DNA of 64,000 nt from NCBI RefSeq assembly GCF_029227915.1, contig NC_079883.1, forward strand, positions 1,612,001 through 1,676,000, written 5' to 3'. Numbering within the stretch: the first letter of the stretch is position 1; every line of letters begins with the position of its first letter. Below are positions 24,009 through 37,430 of this stretch, piece after piece. Position numbers and translations under genes: made by a program. This DNA comes from Hydractinia symbiolongicarpus (lineage: Eukaryota; Cnidaria; Hydrozoa; Anthoathecata; Hydractiniidae). The notes below the pieces were generated by a model that was not told the origin of the DNA, searched no databases, and saw only the letters and a list, made by a program, of their open reading frames with translations.

Positions 24009-25022
24009 GCAAGAGACTTGTAGTTTTCAAAATTGTTTTCATTTTTGATGAGACGCTCAATGAAAGAGGTTTAATCGCCGGCAAACGAAAAACCGCGATT
24101 TCCCGTAAATCACGGGCTTGGCCCGTATAGTCGAATGTATACAAAGAAATTACCCTGTGAGTAAACTCATTTCCAGAACGATTTTTTAAATTACTTTTCA
24201 CCACTAAAACGCATGAGACTTGTAGTTTTCAAAAGTGGCTTCATTTTTTATGAGACGCTGAATAAAAGAAGCTTAATCGCCGGCAAACGAAAACCCGCGT
24301 TTTCCCGCAAATCCCAGACTCGGCCCGTATAGTCGAATGTATACAAAGAAAGTACCCTGTGAGTAAACTCATTTCCCGAGCGATTTTTTAAATTTTTTTT
24401 ACACCACTAAAACACATGAGACTTGTAGTTTTCAAAAATGTATTCATTTTTGATGAGACGCTGAATAAAAGACGTTTAATCGCCGGCAAACGAAAACTCG
24501 CGATTTCCCGTAAATCTTGGGCTTGACCCGTATAGCCGAATGTATATAACCAAAGTACCCAGGGAGTAAAGTGATTTCCCGAACGATTTCTCAAATTATT
24601 TCTGCACGACTAGAACGAATGAGCCCTATAGTTTTCAAAAATGTTTTTAGTTTTGATGAGACGCTGAATGAAAGACGATTAATAGCCGTCAAACGAAAAC
24701 ACGTGATTTTCTCTAAATCCTGGACTCAGCCCGTATAGTCAAAAGGATACAAAGAAAGTACTCAGGAAGTAAACTGATTTCCCGAACGATTTTTGAAATC
24801 GTTTTTTCACCACCACAACGCATGAGACTTGTAGTTTTCAAAAGTGGTTTCATTTTTGATGAGACGCTGAATAAAAGAAGTTTAATCGCCGGCGAACGAA
24901 AACCCGCGTTTTCCCGCAAATCCCAGACTCGGACCGTATAGTCAACAGTATACAAAGAAAGTACCCAGGGAGTAAACTCATTTCCCGAACGATTTTTTAA
25001 ATTATTTTTACACCACTAAAAC
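24009..25022. repeat. 5-monomer doublet, copy 1
   Basis: A 1014-bp unit of five monomers, repeated directly to the right. It contains the AATTGTTTTC, GTGGCTTC with GAAGCTTAATC, ATGTATTC, GAGCCCTATAG and GTGGTTTC monomers in that order. Private changes include GTATAGCCGAATG near 24531 and GTTTTTAGTTTTG near 24647. Confidence 0.87.
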
Positions 25023-26038
25023 GCAAGAGACTTGTAGTTTTCAAAATTGTTTTCATTTTTGATGAGACGCTCAATGAAAGAGGTTTAATCGCCGGCAAAC
25101 AAAAACCCGCGATTTCCCGTAAATCACGGGCTTGGCCCGTATAGTCGAATGTATACAAAGAAATTACCCTGTGAGTAAACTCATTTCCAGAACGATTTTT
25201 TAAATTACTTTTCACCACTAAAACGCATGAGACTTGTAGTTTTCAAAAGTGGCTTCATTTTTTATGAGACGCTGAATAAAAGAAGCTTAATCGCCGGCAA
25301 ACGAAAACCCGCGTTTTCCCGCAAATCCCAGACTCGGCCCGTATAGTCGAATGTATACAAAGAAAGTACCCTGTGAGTAAACTCATTTCCCGAGCGATTT
25401 TTTAAATTTTTATTACACCACTAAAACACATGAGACTTGTAGTTTTCAAAAATGTATTCATTTTTGATGAGACGCTGAATAAAAGACGTTTAATCGCCGG
25501 CAAACGAAAACTCGCGATTTCCCGTAAATCTTGGGCTTGACCCGTATAGTCGAATGTATATAACCAAAGTACCCAGGGAGTAAAGTGATTTCCCGAACGA
25601 TTTCTCAAATTATTTCTGCACGACTAGAACGAATGAGCCCTATAGTTTTCAAAAATGTTTTTATTTTTGATGAGACGCTGAATGAAAGACGTTTAATAGC
25701 CGTCAAACGAAAACACGTGATTTTCTCTAAATCCTGGACTCAGCCCGTATAGTCAAAAGGATACAAAGAAAGTACTCAGGAAGTAAACTGATTTCCCGAA
25801 CGATTTTTTAAATCGTTTTTTCACCACCACAACGCATGAGACTTGTAGTTTTCAAAAGTGGTTTCATTTTTGATGAGACGCTGAATAAAAGAAGTTTAAT
25901 CGCCGGCGAACGAAAACCCGCGTTTTCCCGCAAATCCCAGACTCGGACCGTAAAGTCAACAGTATACAAAGAAAGTACCCAGGGAGTAAACTCATTTCCC
26001 GAACGATTTTTTAAATTATTTTTACACCACTAAAACGC
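25023..26038. repeat. 5-monomer doublet, copy 2
   Basis: Second copy of the 1014-bp unit. Ends near 26038, where CGCATGAG replaces CGCAAGAG. A private change is CCGTAAAGTC near 25949. Confidence 0.87.
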
Positions 26039-26099
26039 ATGAGACTTGTAGTTTTCAAAAAGGTATTTATTTTCGATGAGACGCTGAATAAAAGACGTT

Positions 26100-26707
26100 T
26101 AATCGCCGGCAAACGAAAACCCGCGATTTCCCGTAAATCCCGGGCTTGGCCCGTATAGTCGAATGTATATAAAGAAAGTACCCAGAGAGTAAACTGATTA
26201 CCCGAACGATTTTTCAAATTATTTCTGCACCACTAGAACGAATGAGACTTGTAGTTTTCAAAAATGTTTTCATTTTTGATGAGACGCTAAATAAATGAAG
26301 TTTAATAGCCGGGAAACTGAAACCTGCGATTTTCCCTAAATCCCGGACTCAACCCGTATAGTCAAAAGTATACCAAGGAAGTACTCAGGGAGTAAACTCA
26401 TTTCCGGAACGATTTTTTAAATCATTTTTTCACCACTAAAACGCAAGAGACTTGTAGTTTTCAAAAGTGTTTTCATTTTCGATGAGACGCTGAATGAAAG
26501 AGGTTTAATCGCCGGCAAACGAAAACCCGCGATTTTCCGTAAATCCCGCGCTTGGCCCGTATAGTCGATTGTTTACAAAGAAAGTACCCAGAGAGTAAAC
26601 TGTTTTCCCGAACGATTTTCAAATTATTTCTGCACCACTAGAACGAATGAGACTTGTAGTTTACAAAAATGTTTTCATTTTTGATGAGACGCTAAATAAA
26701 AGAAGTT
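26100..26707. repeat. 3-monomer doublet, copy 1
   Basis: About 608 bp, repeated to the right. Shared variants: CTGATTACCCG, AATAAATGAAG with CTGAAACCTG, GTTTACAAAG, CTGTTTTCCCG, GTAGTTTACAAAAATG. A private GCCGGGAAACTG change lies near 26309. Confidence 0.83.
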
Positions 26708-27315
26708 TAATCGCCGCAAACGAAAACCCGCGATTTCCCGTAAATCCCGGGCTTGGCCCGTATAGTCGAATGTATATAAAGAAAGTACCCAGAGAGTAAA
26801 CTGATTACCCGAACGATTTTTCAAATTATTTCTGCACCACTAGAACGAATGAGACTTGTAGTTTTCAAAAATGTTTTCATTTTTGATGAGACGCTAAATA
26901 AATGAAGTTTATTAGCCGGCAAACTGAAACCTGCGATTTTCCCTAAATCCCGGACTCAACCCGTATAGTCAAAAGTATACCAAGGAAGTACTCAGGGAGT
27001 AAACTCATTTCCCGAACGATTTTTTAAATCATTTTTTCACCACTAAAACGCAAGAGACTTGTAGTTTTCAAAAGTGTTTTCATTTTCGATGAGACGCTGA
27101 ATAAAAGAGGTTTAATCGCCGGCAAACGAAAACCCGGGATTTTCCGTAAATCCCGCGCTTGGCCCGTATAGTCGAATGTTTACAAAGAAAGTACCCAGAG
27201 AGTAAACTGTTTTCCCGAACGATTTTTAAAATATTTCTGCACCACTAGAACGAATGAGACTTGTAGTTTACAAAAATGTTTTCATTTTTGATGAGACGCT
27301 AAATAAAAGAAGTTT
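26708..27315. repeat. 3-monomer doublet, copy 2
   Basis: Abutting second copy. Private changes are TTTATTAGCCGG near 26907 and CCCGGGATTTTCC near 27133. Near 26714 one base of the GCCGGC palindrome is missing. Confidence 0.83.
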
Positions 27316-27379
27316 AATCGCCGGCAAACGAAAACCCGCGATTTCCCGTCAATCCCGGGCTCTAGCCGTATAGTCGATT

Positions 27380-29410
27380 GTAAAAAAAGTAAGTACCCAG
27401 GTAGTAAACTGATTTCCCGAACGATTTTTCAAATTATTTCTGCACCACTAAAACGAATGAGACTTGTAGTATTCAAAAATGTTTACATTCTTGATCAGTC
27501 GCTGAATAAAAGAAGTTTAGTCGCCGGCAAACGAAAACCCGCGATTTCCCCTAAGTCCCGGACTCGGCCCGTATAGTCAAAAGTATACAAAGGAAGTACT
27601 CAGGGAGTAAACTGATTTCCCGAACGACTTTTCAAATTATTTCTGCACCACTAGAACGAAAGAGACTTGTAGTTTTCAAAAATGTTTTCATTTTTGATAC
27701 GACGCTGAATAAAAGAAGTTTAATAGCCGCAAACGAAAACCCGCGATTTTCCCTAAATCCCGGACTCGGCCCGTATAGTCAAAAGTATTCAAGGGAAGTA
27801 CTCAGGGAGTAAACTCATTTCCGGAAAGATTTTTTAAATCATTTTTTCACCACTAAAACTCAAGAGACTTGTAGTTTTCAAAAATATTTTCATTTTTGAT
27901 AAGACGCTCAATGAAAGAGGTTTAATCGCCGGCAAACGAAAACCCGCGATTTTCCGTAAATCCCGCGCTTGGCCCGTATAGTCGAATGTTTACAAAGAAA
28001 GTACCCAGAGAGTAAACTGTTTTCCCGAACGATTTTTCAAATTATTTCTGCACCACTAGAACGAATGAGACTTGTAGTTTACAAAAATGTTTTCATTTTT
28101 GATGAGACGCTAAATAAAAGAAGTTTAATCGCCGGCAAACGAAAACCCGCGATTTCCCGTCAATCCCGGGCTCTAGCCGTATAGTCGATTGTAAATAAAG
28201 TAAGTACCCAGGTAGTAAACTGACTTCCCGAACGATTTTTCAAATTATTTCTGCACCACTAAAACGAATGAGACTTGTAGTATTCAAAAATGTTTACATT
28301 CTTGATCAGTCGCTGAATAAAAGACGTTTAGTCGCCGGCAAACGAAAACCCGCGATTTCCCTTAAGTCCCGGACTCGGCCCGTATAGTCAAAAGTATACA
28401 AAGGAAGTACTCAAGGAGTAAACTGATTTCCCGAACGACTTTTCAAATTATTTCTGCACCACTAGAACGAAAGAGACTTGTAGTTTTCAAAAATGTTTTC
28501 ATTTTTGATACGACGCTGAATAAAAGAAGTTTAATCGCCGGCAAACGAAAACCCGCGATTTCCCGTAAATCACGGGCTTGGCCCGTATAGTCGAATGTAT
28601 ACAAAGAAATTACCCTGTGAGTAAACTCATTTCCAGAACGATTTTTTAAATTACTTTTCACCACTAAAACGCATAAAACTTGTAGTTTTCAAAAGTGGCT
28701 TCATTTTTTATGAGACGCTGAATAAAAGAAGTTTAATCGCCGGCAAACGAAAACCCGCGTTTTCCCGCAAATCCCAGACTCGGCCCGTATAGTCAACAGT
28801 ATACAAAGAAAGCACCCAGAGGGTAAACTCATTTCCCGAACGATTTTTTAAATTTTTTTTACACCACTAAAACGCATGAGACTTGAAGTTTTCAAAAATG
28901 TATTCATTTTTGATGAGACGCTGAATAAAAGACGTTTAATCGCCGGCAAACAAAAACCCGCGATTTCCCGTAAATCCCGGGCTTGGCCTGTATAGTCGAA
29001 TGTATACAAAGAAAGTACCCAGAGAGTAAACTGATTTCCCGAACGATTTTTCAAATTATTTCTGCACCACTAAAACGAATGAGACTTGTAGTTTTGAAAA
29101 ATGATATCATTTTTGATGAGACGCTAAATAAAAGATGTTTAATCGCCGGCAACCGAAAACCCGCGATTTCCCGTAAATCACGGGCTTGGCCCGTATAGTA
29201 GAATGTATATAAAGAAAGTAGCCAGAGAGTAAACTAATTTCCCGAACGATTTTTCAAATTATTTCTGCACTGCTAGAACGAATGAGACTTGTAGTTTTCA
29301 AAAATGTTTTCATTTTTGATGAGACGCTAAATAAAAGACGTTTAATCGCCGGCAAACGAAAACCCGCGATTTCCCGTAAATCCCGGCTTGGCCCTTATAG
29401 TAGAATGTAA
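27380..29410. repeat. 10-monomer doublet, copy 1
   Basis: About 2030 bp marked by a rare monomer with AAAGTAAGTACCCAGGTAG, GTAGTATTCAAAAATG, TTTACATTCTTGATCAG and CCTAAGTCCCGG. Its left part matches 29411-30550 at offset about 2028 and its right part matches 30750-31640 at offset 2230, so the second copy has gained one monomer. Confidence 0.85.
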
Positions 29411-31640
29411 ATAAAGTAAGTACCCAGGTAGTAAACTGATTTCCCGAACGATTTTTCAAATTATTTCTGCACCACTAAAACGAATGAGACTTGTAGTATT
29501 CAAAAATGTTTACATTCTTGATCAGTCGCTGAATAAAAGAAGTTTAGTCGCCGGCAAACGAAAACCCGCGATTTCCCCTAAGTCCCGGACTCGGCCCGTA
29601 TAGTCAAAAGTATACAAAGGAAGTACTCAGGGAGTAAACTGATTTCCCGAACGACTTTTCAAATTATTTCTGCACCACTAGAACGAAAGAGACTTGTAGT
29701 TTTCAAAAATGTTTTCATTTTTGATACGACGCTGAATAAAAGAAGTTTAATAGCCGGCAAACGAAAACCCGCGATTTTCCCTAAATCCCGGACTCGGCCC
29801 GTATAGTCAAAAGTATTCAAGGGAAGTACTCAGGGAGTAAACTCATTTCCGGAAAGATTTTTTAAATCATTTTTTCACCACTAAAACGCAAGAGACTTGT
29901 AGTTTTCAAAAATATTTTCATTTTTGATGAGACGCTCAATGAAAGAGGTTTAATCGCCGGCAAACGAAAACCCGCGATTTTCCGTAAATCCCGCGCTTGG
30001 CCCGTATAGTCGAATGTTTACAAAGAAAGTACCCAGAGAGTAAACTGTTTTCCCGAACGATTTTTCAAATTATTTTTGCACCACTAGAACGAATGAGACT
30101 TGTAGTTTACAAAAATGTTTTCATTTTTGATGAGACGCTAAATAAAAGAAGTTTAATCGCCGGCAAACGAAAACCCGCGATTTCCCGTCAATCCCGGGCT
30201 CTAGCCGTATAGTCGATTTTAAATAAAGTAAGTACCCAGGTAGTAAACTGATTTCCCGAACGATTTTTCAAATTATTTCTGCACCACTAAAACGAATGAG
30301 ACTTGTAGTATTCAAAAATGTTTACATTCTTGATCAGTCGCTGAATAAAAGACGTTTATTCGCCGGCAAACGAAAACCCGCGATTTCCCCTAAGTCCCGG
30401 ACTCGGCCCGTATAATCAAAAGTATACAAAGGAAGTACTCAAGGAGTAAACTGATTTCCCGAACGACTTTTCAAATTATTTCTGCACCACTAGAACGAAA
30501 GAGACTTGTAGTTTTCAAAAATGTTTTCATTTTTGATACGACGCTGAATAAAAGAAGTTTAATAGCCGCAAACGAAAACCCGCGATTTTCCCTAAATCCC
30601 GGACTCGGCCCGTATAGTCGAAAGTATTCAAGGGAAGTACTCAGGGAGTAAACTCATTTCCGGAAAGATTTTTTAAATCATTTTTTCACCACTAAAACGC
30701 AAGAGACTTGTAGTTTTCAAAAGTATTTTCATTTTTGATGAGACGCTCACTGAAAGAGGTTTAATCGCCGGCAAACGAAAACCCGCGATTTCCCGTAAAT
30801 CACGGGCTTGGCCCGTATAGTCGAATGTATACAAAGAAAGTACCCTGTGAGTAAACTCATTTCCAGAACGATTTTTTAAATTACTTTTCACCACTAAAAC
30901 GCATGAGACTTGTAGTTTTCAAAAGTGGCTTCATTTTTTATGAGACGCTGAATAAAAGAAGTTTAATCGCCGGCAAACGAAAACCCGCGTTTTCCCGCAA
31001 ATCCCAGACTCGGCCCGTATAGTCAACAGTATACAAAGAAAGCACCCAGAGGGTAAACTCATTTCCCGAACGATTTTTTAAATTTTTTTTACACCACTAA
31101 AACGCATGAGACTTGTAGTTTTTAAAAATGTATTCATTTTTGATGAGACGCTGAATAAAAGACGTTTAATCGCCGGCAAACGAAAACCCGCGATTTCCCG
31201 TAAATCCCGGGCTTGGCCTGTATAGTCGAATGTATACAAAGAAAGTACCCAGAGAGTAAACTGATTTCCCGATCGATTTTCCAAATTATTTCTGCACCAC
31301 TAAAACGAATGAGACTTGTAGTTTTGAAAAATGATATCATTTTTGATGAGACGCTAAATAAAAGACGTTTAATCGCCGGCAACCGAAAACCCGCGATTTC
31401 CCGTAAATCCCGGGCTTGGCCCGTATAGTAGAATGTATTTAAAGAAAGTAGCCAGAGAGTAAACTAATTTCCCGAACGATTTTTCAAATTATTTCTGCAC
31501 TGCTAGAACGAATGAGACTTGTAGTTTTCAAAAATGTTTTCATTTTTGATGAGACGCTAAATAAAAGACGTTTAATCGCCGGCAAACGAAAACCCGCGAT
31601 TTCCCGTAAATCCCGGCTTGGCCCTTATAGTAGAATGTAT
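29411..31640. repeat. 10-monomer doublet, copy 2 with one extra monomer
   Basis: Second copy, 11 monomers long. The extra monomer is at about 30550-30750, of the AATAGCCGCAAACG and GTATTCAAGGGAAG type, which is also present at 27720 and 29755. The right limit is where GTAAATAAAGTAAG of copy 1 is replaced by GTATATAAAAAAGTACC. Confidence 0.83.
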
Positions 31641-32022
31641 ATAAAAAAGTACCCAGAGAGTAAACTGATTTCCCGAATGATTTTTCAAATTATTTCTGCA
31701 CCACTAGAACGAATGGGACTTGTAGTTTTCAAAAATGTTTTCATTTTTGATGAGACGCTAAATAAAAGAAGTTTAATAGCCGGCAAACGAAAACCCGCGA
31801 TTTTGCCTAAATACCAGACTCGGCCCGTATAGTCAAAAGTATACCAAGGAAGTACTCAGGGAGAAAACTCATTTCCCGAACTATTTTTTAAATTATTTTT
31901 ACACAACCAAAACGCAGGAGACTTGTAGTTTTCAAAAGTGTTTTCATTTTTGATGAGACGCTGAATAAAAGAAGTTTAATCGCCGGCAAACGAAAACCCG
32001 CGATTTCCCGTAAATCCCGGGC
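31213..32022. repeat. 4-monomer doublet, copy 1
   Basis: An 810-bp unit repeated at 32023. Diagnostic variants are GTTTTGAAAAATGATATC (dyad destroyed), GCACTGCTAGAACG, GGCCCTTATAGTAG, AACGAATGGGAC and TTTTGCCTAAATACC. The missing G in CCCGGCTTGG shifts phase by one base and lets a 106-codon frame run through, which has no coding significance. Confidence 0.87.
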
Positions 32023-33238
32023 TTGGCCTGTATAGTCGAATGTATACAAAGAAAGTACCCAGAGAGTAAACTGATTTCCCGATCGATTTTTCAAATTAGT
32101 TCTGCACCACTAAAACGAATGAGACTTGTAGTTTTGAAAAATGATATCATTTTTGATGAGACGCTAAATAAAAGACGTTTAATCGCCGGCAACCGAAAAC
32201 CCGCGATTTCCCGTAAATCCCGGGCTTGGCCCGTATAGTAGAATGTATATAAAGAAAGTAGCCAGAGAGTAAACTAATTTCCTGAACGATTTTTCAAATT
32301 ATTTCTGCACTGCTAGAACGAATGAGACTTGTAGTTTTCAAAAATGTTTTCATTTTTGATGAGACGCTAAATAAAAGACGTTTAATCGCCGGCAAACGAA
32401 AACCCGCGATTTCCCGTAAATCCCGGCTTGGCCCTTATAGTAGAATGTATATAAAAAAGTACCCAGAGAGTAAACTGATTTCCCGAATGATTTTTCAAAT
32501 TATTTCTGCACCACTAGAACGAATGGGACTTGTAGTTTTCAAAAATGTTTTCATTTTTGATGAGACGCTAAATAAAAGAAGTTTAATAGCCGGCAAACGA
32601 AAACCCGCGATTTTGCCTAAATACCAGACTCGGCCCGTATAGTCAAAAGTATACCAAGGAAGTACTCAGGGAGAAAACTCATTTCCCGAACTATTTTTTA
32701 AATTATTTTTACACAACCAAAACGCAGGAGACTTGTAGTTTTCAAAAGTGTTTTCATTTTTGATGAGACGCTGAATAAAAGAAGTTTAATCGCCGGCAAA
32801 CGAAAACCCGCGATTTCCCGTAAATCCCGGGCTTCGCCCGTATAGTCGAATGTATATAAAGAAAGTACCCAGAGAGTAAAGTGATTTCCCGAACGATTTT
32901 TCAAATTATTTCTGCACCACTAGAACGAATGAGACTTGTAGTTTTCAAAAATGTTTTCAATTTTGATGAGACGCTAAATAAAGGAAGTTTAATAGCCGGC
33001 AAACGAAAACCCGCGATTTTTCCTAAATCCCGGACTCGGCCCGTATAGTCAAAAGTATACCATGGAAGTACTCAGGGAGTAACCTCATTTCCCGAACGAT
33101 TTTTTAAATCATTTTTTCACCACTATAACGCATGAGACTTGTAGTTTTCAAAAGTGGTTTCATCTTTGATGAGACGCTGAATAAAAGAAGTTTAATCGCC
33201 GGCAAACGAAAACCCGCGATTTCCCGTAAATCCCGGGC
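32023..33238. repeat. 6-monomer doublet, copy 1 (its left part is copy 2 of the 4-monomer unit)
   Basis: 1216 bp repeated at 33239. Its first 810 bp repeat 31213-32022, so two duplications of different length share one junction near 32.02 kb. Matches to the 4-monomer unit end near 32830, where CTTGGCCTG becomes CTTCGCCCG. Confidence 0.87.
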
Positions 33239-34410
33239 TTGGCCTGTATAGTCGAATGTATACAAAGAAAGTACCCAGAGAGTAAACTGATTTCCCGATC
33301 GATTTTTCAAATTAGTTCTGCACCACTAAAACGAATGAGACTTGTAGTTTTGAAAAATGATATCATTTTTGATGAGACGCTAAATAAAAGACGTTTAATC
33401 GCCGGCAACCGAAAACCCGCGATTTCCCGTAAATCCCGGGCTTGGCCCGTATAGTAGAATGTATATAAAGAAAGTAGCCAGAGAGTAAACTAATTTCCTG
33501 AACGATTTTTCAAATTATTTCTGCACTGCTAGAACGAATGAGACTTGTAGTTTTCAAAAATGTTTTCATTTTTGATGAGACGCTAAATAAAAGACGTTTA
33601 ATCGCCGGCAAACGAAAACCCGCGATTTCCCGTAAATCCCGGCTTGGCCCTTATAGTAGAATGTATATAAAAAAGTACCCAGAGAGTAAACTGATTTCCC
33701 GAATGATTTTTCAAATTATTTCTGCACCACTAGAACGAATGGGACTTGTAGTTTTCAAAAATGTTTTCATTTTTGATGAGACGCTAAATAAAAGAAGTTT
33801 AATAGCCGGCAAACGAAAACCCGCGATTTTGCCTAAATACCAGACTCGGCCCGTATAGTCAAAAGTATACCAAGGAAGTACTCAGGGAGAAAACTCATTT
33901 CCCGAACTATTTTTTAAATCATTTTTACACAACCAAAACGCAGGAGACTTGTAGTTTTCAAAAGTGTTTTCATTTTTGATGAGACGCTGAATAAAAGAAG
34001 TTTAATCGCCGGCAAACGAAAACCCGCGATTTCCCGTAAATCCCGGGCTTCGCCCGTATAGTCGAATGTATATAAAGAAAGTACCCAGAGAGTAAAGTGA
34101 TTTCCCGAACGATTTTTCAAATTATTTCTGCACCACTAGAACGAATGAGACTTGTAGTTTTCAAAAATGTTTTCAATTTTGATGAGACGCTAAATAAAGG
34201 AAGTTTAATAGCCGGCAAACGAAAACCCGCGATTTTTCCTAAATCCCGGACTCGGCCCGTATAGTCAAAAGTATACCATGGAAGTACTCAGGGAGTAACC
34301 TCATTTCCCGAACGATTTTTTAAATCATTTTTTCACCACTATAACGCATGAGACTTGTAGTTTTCAAAAGTGGTTTCATCTTTGATGAGACGCTGAATAA
34401 AAAACGTTTA
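33239..34410. repeat. 6-monomer doublet, copy 2
   Basis: Second copy of the 1216-bp unit, nearly identical by eye through CACAACCAAAACGCAGG and CATGGAAGTACTC variants. Divergence starts near 34400 (AATAAAAAACG against AATAAAAGAAG). Confidence 0.87.
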
Positions 34411-34795
34411 ATCGCCGGCAAACCAAAACCCGCGATTTCCCGCAAATCCCGGGCTTGGCCCGTATAGTCGAATGTATATAAAGAAAGTACCCAGAGAGTA
34501 AACTGATTTCCCGAACGATTTTTCAAATTATTTCTGCACCACTAGAACGAATGAGACTTGTAGTTTTCAAAAATGTTTTCATTGTTGATGAGACGCTAAA
34601 TAAAAGAAGTTTAATAGCCGGCGAACGAAAACCCGCGATTTTCCCTAAATCCCGGACTCGGCCCGTATAGTCAAAAGTATACCATGGAAGTACTCAGGGA
34701 GTAAACTCATTTTCCGAACGATTTTTTAAATCATTTTTTCACCACTAAAACGCATGAGACTTTTAGTTTTCAAAAGTGGTTTCATCTTTGATAAG
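34411..34795. repeat. Satellite monomers between doublets
   Basis: About two monomers. Includes the subtype with GACTTTTAGTTTTC and GTGGTTTCATCTTTGATAAG, which recurs at 35350 and 37986. Confidence 0.8.
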
Positions 34796-37430
34796 ACGCT
34801 AAATAAAAGAAGTTTAATTGCCGGCAAACGAAAACCCACGTTTTCCTGCAAATCCCAGACTCGGCTCGGATAGTCAACAGTATACAAAGAAAGTACCCAG
34901 GGAGTAAACTCATTTCCCGAACTATTTTTTAAATTATTTTTACACAACCAAAACGCAGGGGACTTGTAGTTTTCAAAAGTGTTTTCATTTTTGATGAGAC
35001 GCTGAATAAAAGAAGTTTAATCGCCGGCAAACGAAAACCCACGATCTCCCGTAAATCCCGGGCTTGGCCCCTCTAGTCGAATGTATTTAAAGAAAGTACC
35101 CAGAGAGTAAACTGATTTCCCGAACGGTTTTTCAAATTATTTCTGCACCACTAGAACGAATGAGACTTGTAGTTTTCAAAAATGTTTTCATTTTTTATGA
35201 GACGCTAAATAAAAGATGTTTAATAGCCGGCAAACGAAAACCTGCAATTTTCCCTAAATCCCGGACTCGGCCCGTATAGTCAAAAGTATGCGAAGGAAGT
35301 ACTCAGGAAATAAACTCATTTCCCGAACGATTTTTTAAATCATTTTTTCACCACTAAAACGCATGAGACTTTTAGTTTTCAAAAGTGGTTTCATCTTTGA
35401 TAAGACGCTAAATAAAAGAAGTTTAATTGCCGGCAAACGAAAACCCACGTTTTCCTGCAAATCCCAGACTCGGCTCGGATAGTCAACAGTATACAAAGAA
35501 AGTACCCAGGGAGTAAACTCATTTCCCGAACGATTTTTCAAATTATTTGTGCACCACTAAAACGAATGAGACTTGTAGTTTTGAAAAATGATATCATTTT
35601 TGATGAGACGCTAAATAAAAAACGTTTAATCGCCGGACACCGAAAACTCGCGATTTCCCGTAAATCCCGGGCTTGGCCCGTATAGTAGAATGTATATAAA
35701 GAAAGTAGCCACAGAGTAAACTAATTTCCCGAACGATTTTTCAAATTATTTCTGCACTGCTAGAACGAATGAGACTTGTAGTTTTCAAAAATGTTTTCAT
35801 TTTTGATGAGACGCTAAATAAAAGAAGTTTAATCGCCGGCAAACTAAAACCCGCGATTTCCCGTAAATCCCGGCTTGGCCCTTATAGTAGAATGTATATA
35901 AAAAAGTACCCAGAGAGTAAACTGATTTCCCGAATGATTTTTCAAATTATTTCTGCACCACTAGAACGAATGGGACTTGTAGTTTTCAAAAATGTTTTCA
36001 TTTTTGATGAGACGCTAAATAAAAGAAGTTTAATAGCCGGCAAACGAAAACCCGCGATTTTGCCTAAATCCCAGACTCGGCCCGTATAGTCGAATGTATA
36101 TAAAGAAAGTACCCAGAGAGTAAAGTGATTTCCCGAACGATTTTTCAAATTATTTCTGCACCACTAGAACGAATGAGACTTGTAGTTTTCAAAAATGTTT
36201 TCATTTTTGATGAGACGCTAAATAAAAGAAGTTTAATAGCCGGCAAACGAAAACCCGCGATTTTCCCTAAATCCCGGACTCGGCCCGTATAGTCAAAAGT
36301 ATACCATGGAAGTACTCAGGGAGTAACCTCATTTCCCGAACGATTTTTTAAATCATTTTTTTACCACTACAACGCATGAGACTTGTAGTTTTCAAAAGTG
36401 GTTTCATCTTTGATGAGACGCTGAATAAAAGAAGTTTAATTGCCGGCAAACGAAAACCCACGTTTTCCTGCAAATCCCAGACTCGGCTCGGATAGTCAAC
36501 AGTATACAAAGAAAGTACCAGGGAGTAAACTCATTTCCCGAACGATTTTTTAAATTATTTTTACACCACTAAAACGCATGAGACTTTTAGTTTTCAAAAA
36601 TGTTTTCATTTTTGATGAGACGCTGAATAAAAAACGTTTAATCGCCGGCAAACGAAAACCCGCGATTTCCCGCAAATCCCGGGCTTGGCCCGTATAGTCG
36701 AATGTATATAAAGAAAGTACCCAGAGAGTAAAGTGATTTCCCGAACGATTTTTCAAATTATTTCTGCACCACTAGAACGAATGAGACTTGTAGTTTTCAA
36801 AAATGTTTTCAATTTTGATGAGACGCTAAATAAAGGAAGTTTAATAGCCGGCAAACGAAAACCCGCGATTTTTCCTAAATCCCGGACTCGGCCCGTATAG
36901 TCAAAAGTATACCATGGAAGTACTCAGGGAGTAACCTCATTTCCCGAACGATTTTTTAAATCATTTTTTCACCACTACAACGCATGAGACTTGTAGTTTT
37001 CAAAAGTGGTTTCATCTTTGATGAGACGCTGAATAAAAAACGTTTAATCGCCGGCAAACGAAAACCCGCGATTTCCCGCAAATCCCGGGCTTGGCCCGTA
37101 TAGTCGAATGTATATAAAGAAAGTACCCAGAGAGTAAACTGATTTCCCGAACGATTTTTCAAATTATTTCTGCACCACTAGAACGAATGAGACTTGTAGT
37201 TTTCAAAAATGTTTTCATTGTTGATGAGACGCTAAATAAAAGAAGTTTAATAGCCGGCGAACGAAAACCCGCGATTTTCCCTAAATCCCGGACTCGGCCC
37301 GTATAGTCAAAAGTATACCATGGAAGTACTCAGGGAGTAAACTCATTTTCCGAACGATTTTTTAAATCATTTTTTCACCACTACAACGCATGAGACTTGT
37401 AGTTTTCAAAAGTGGTTTCATCTTTGATGA
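34796..37430. repeat. 13-monomer doublet, copy 1
   Basis: 2635 bp. 34796-36430 matches 37431-39064 at offset 2635; 36430-37430 matches 39470-40475 at offset 3041. Shared rare variants: GGCCCCTCTAGTCG, CCCGAACGGTTTTTC, AGTATGCGAAGG, CGCCGGACACCG, AAGTACCAGGGAG. Confidence 0.86.

Noticed and set aside
26714-26723. One-base losses in the GCCGGC palindrome (14343, 26714, 27727, 30565) as a possible functional signal
   Set aside because: They are scattered in otherwise ordinary monomers and partly explained by copying; a simple slippage or sequencing error in a GC run is enough.
31512-31832. 106-codon frames at 31.5, 32.3, 33.5, 35.8, 38.4, 54.8 and 55.4 kb
   Set aside because: They run into a second monomer only because CCCGGCTTGG has lost one G and shifts the frame. 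The same monomer pair was copied by duplication, which explains the recurrence.
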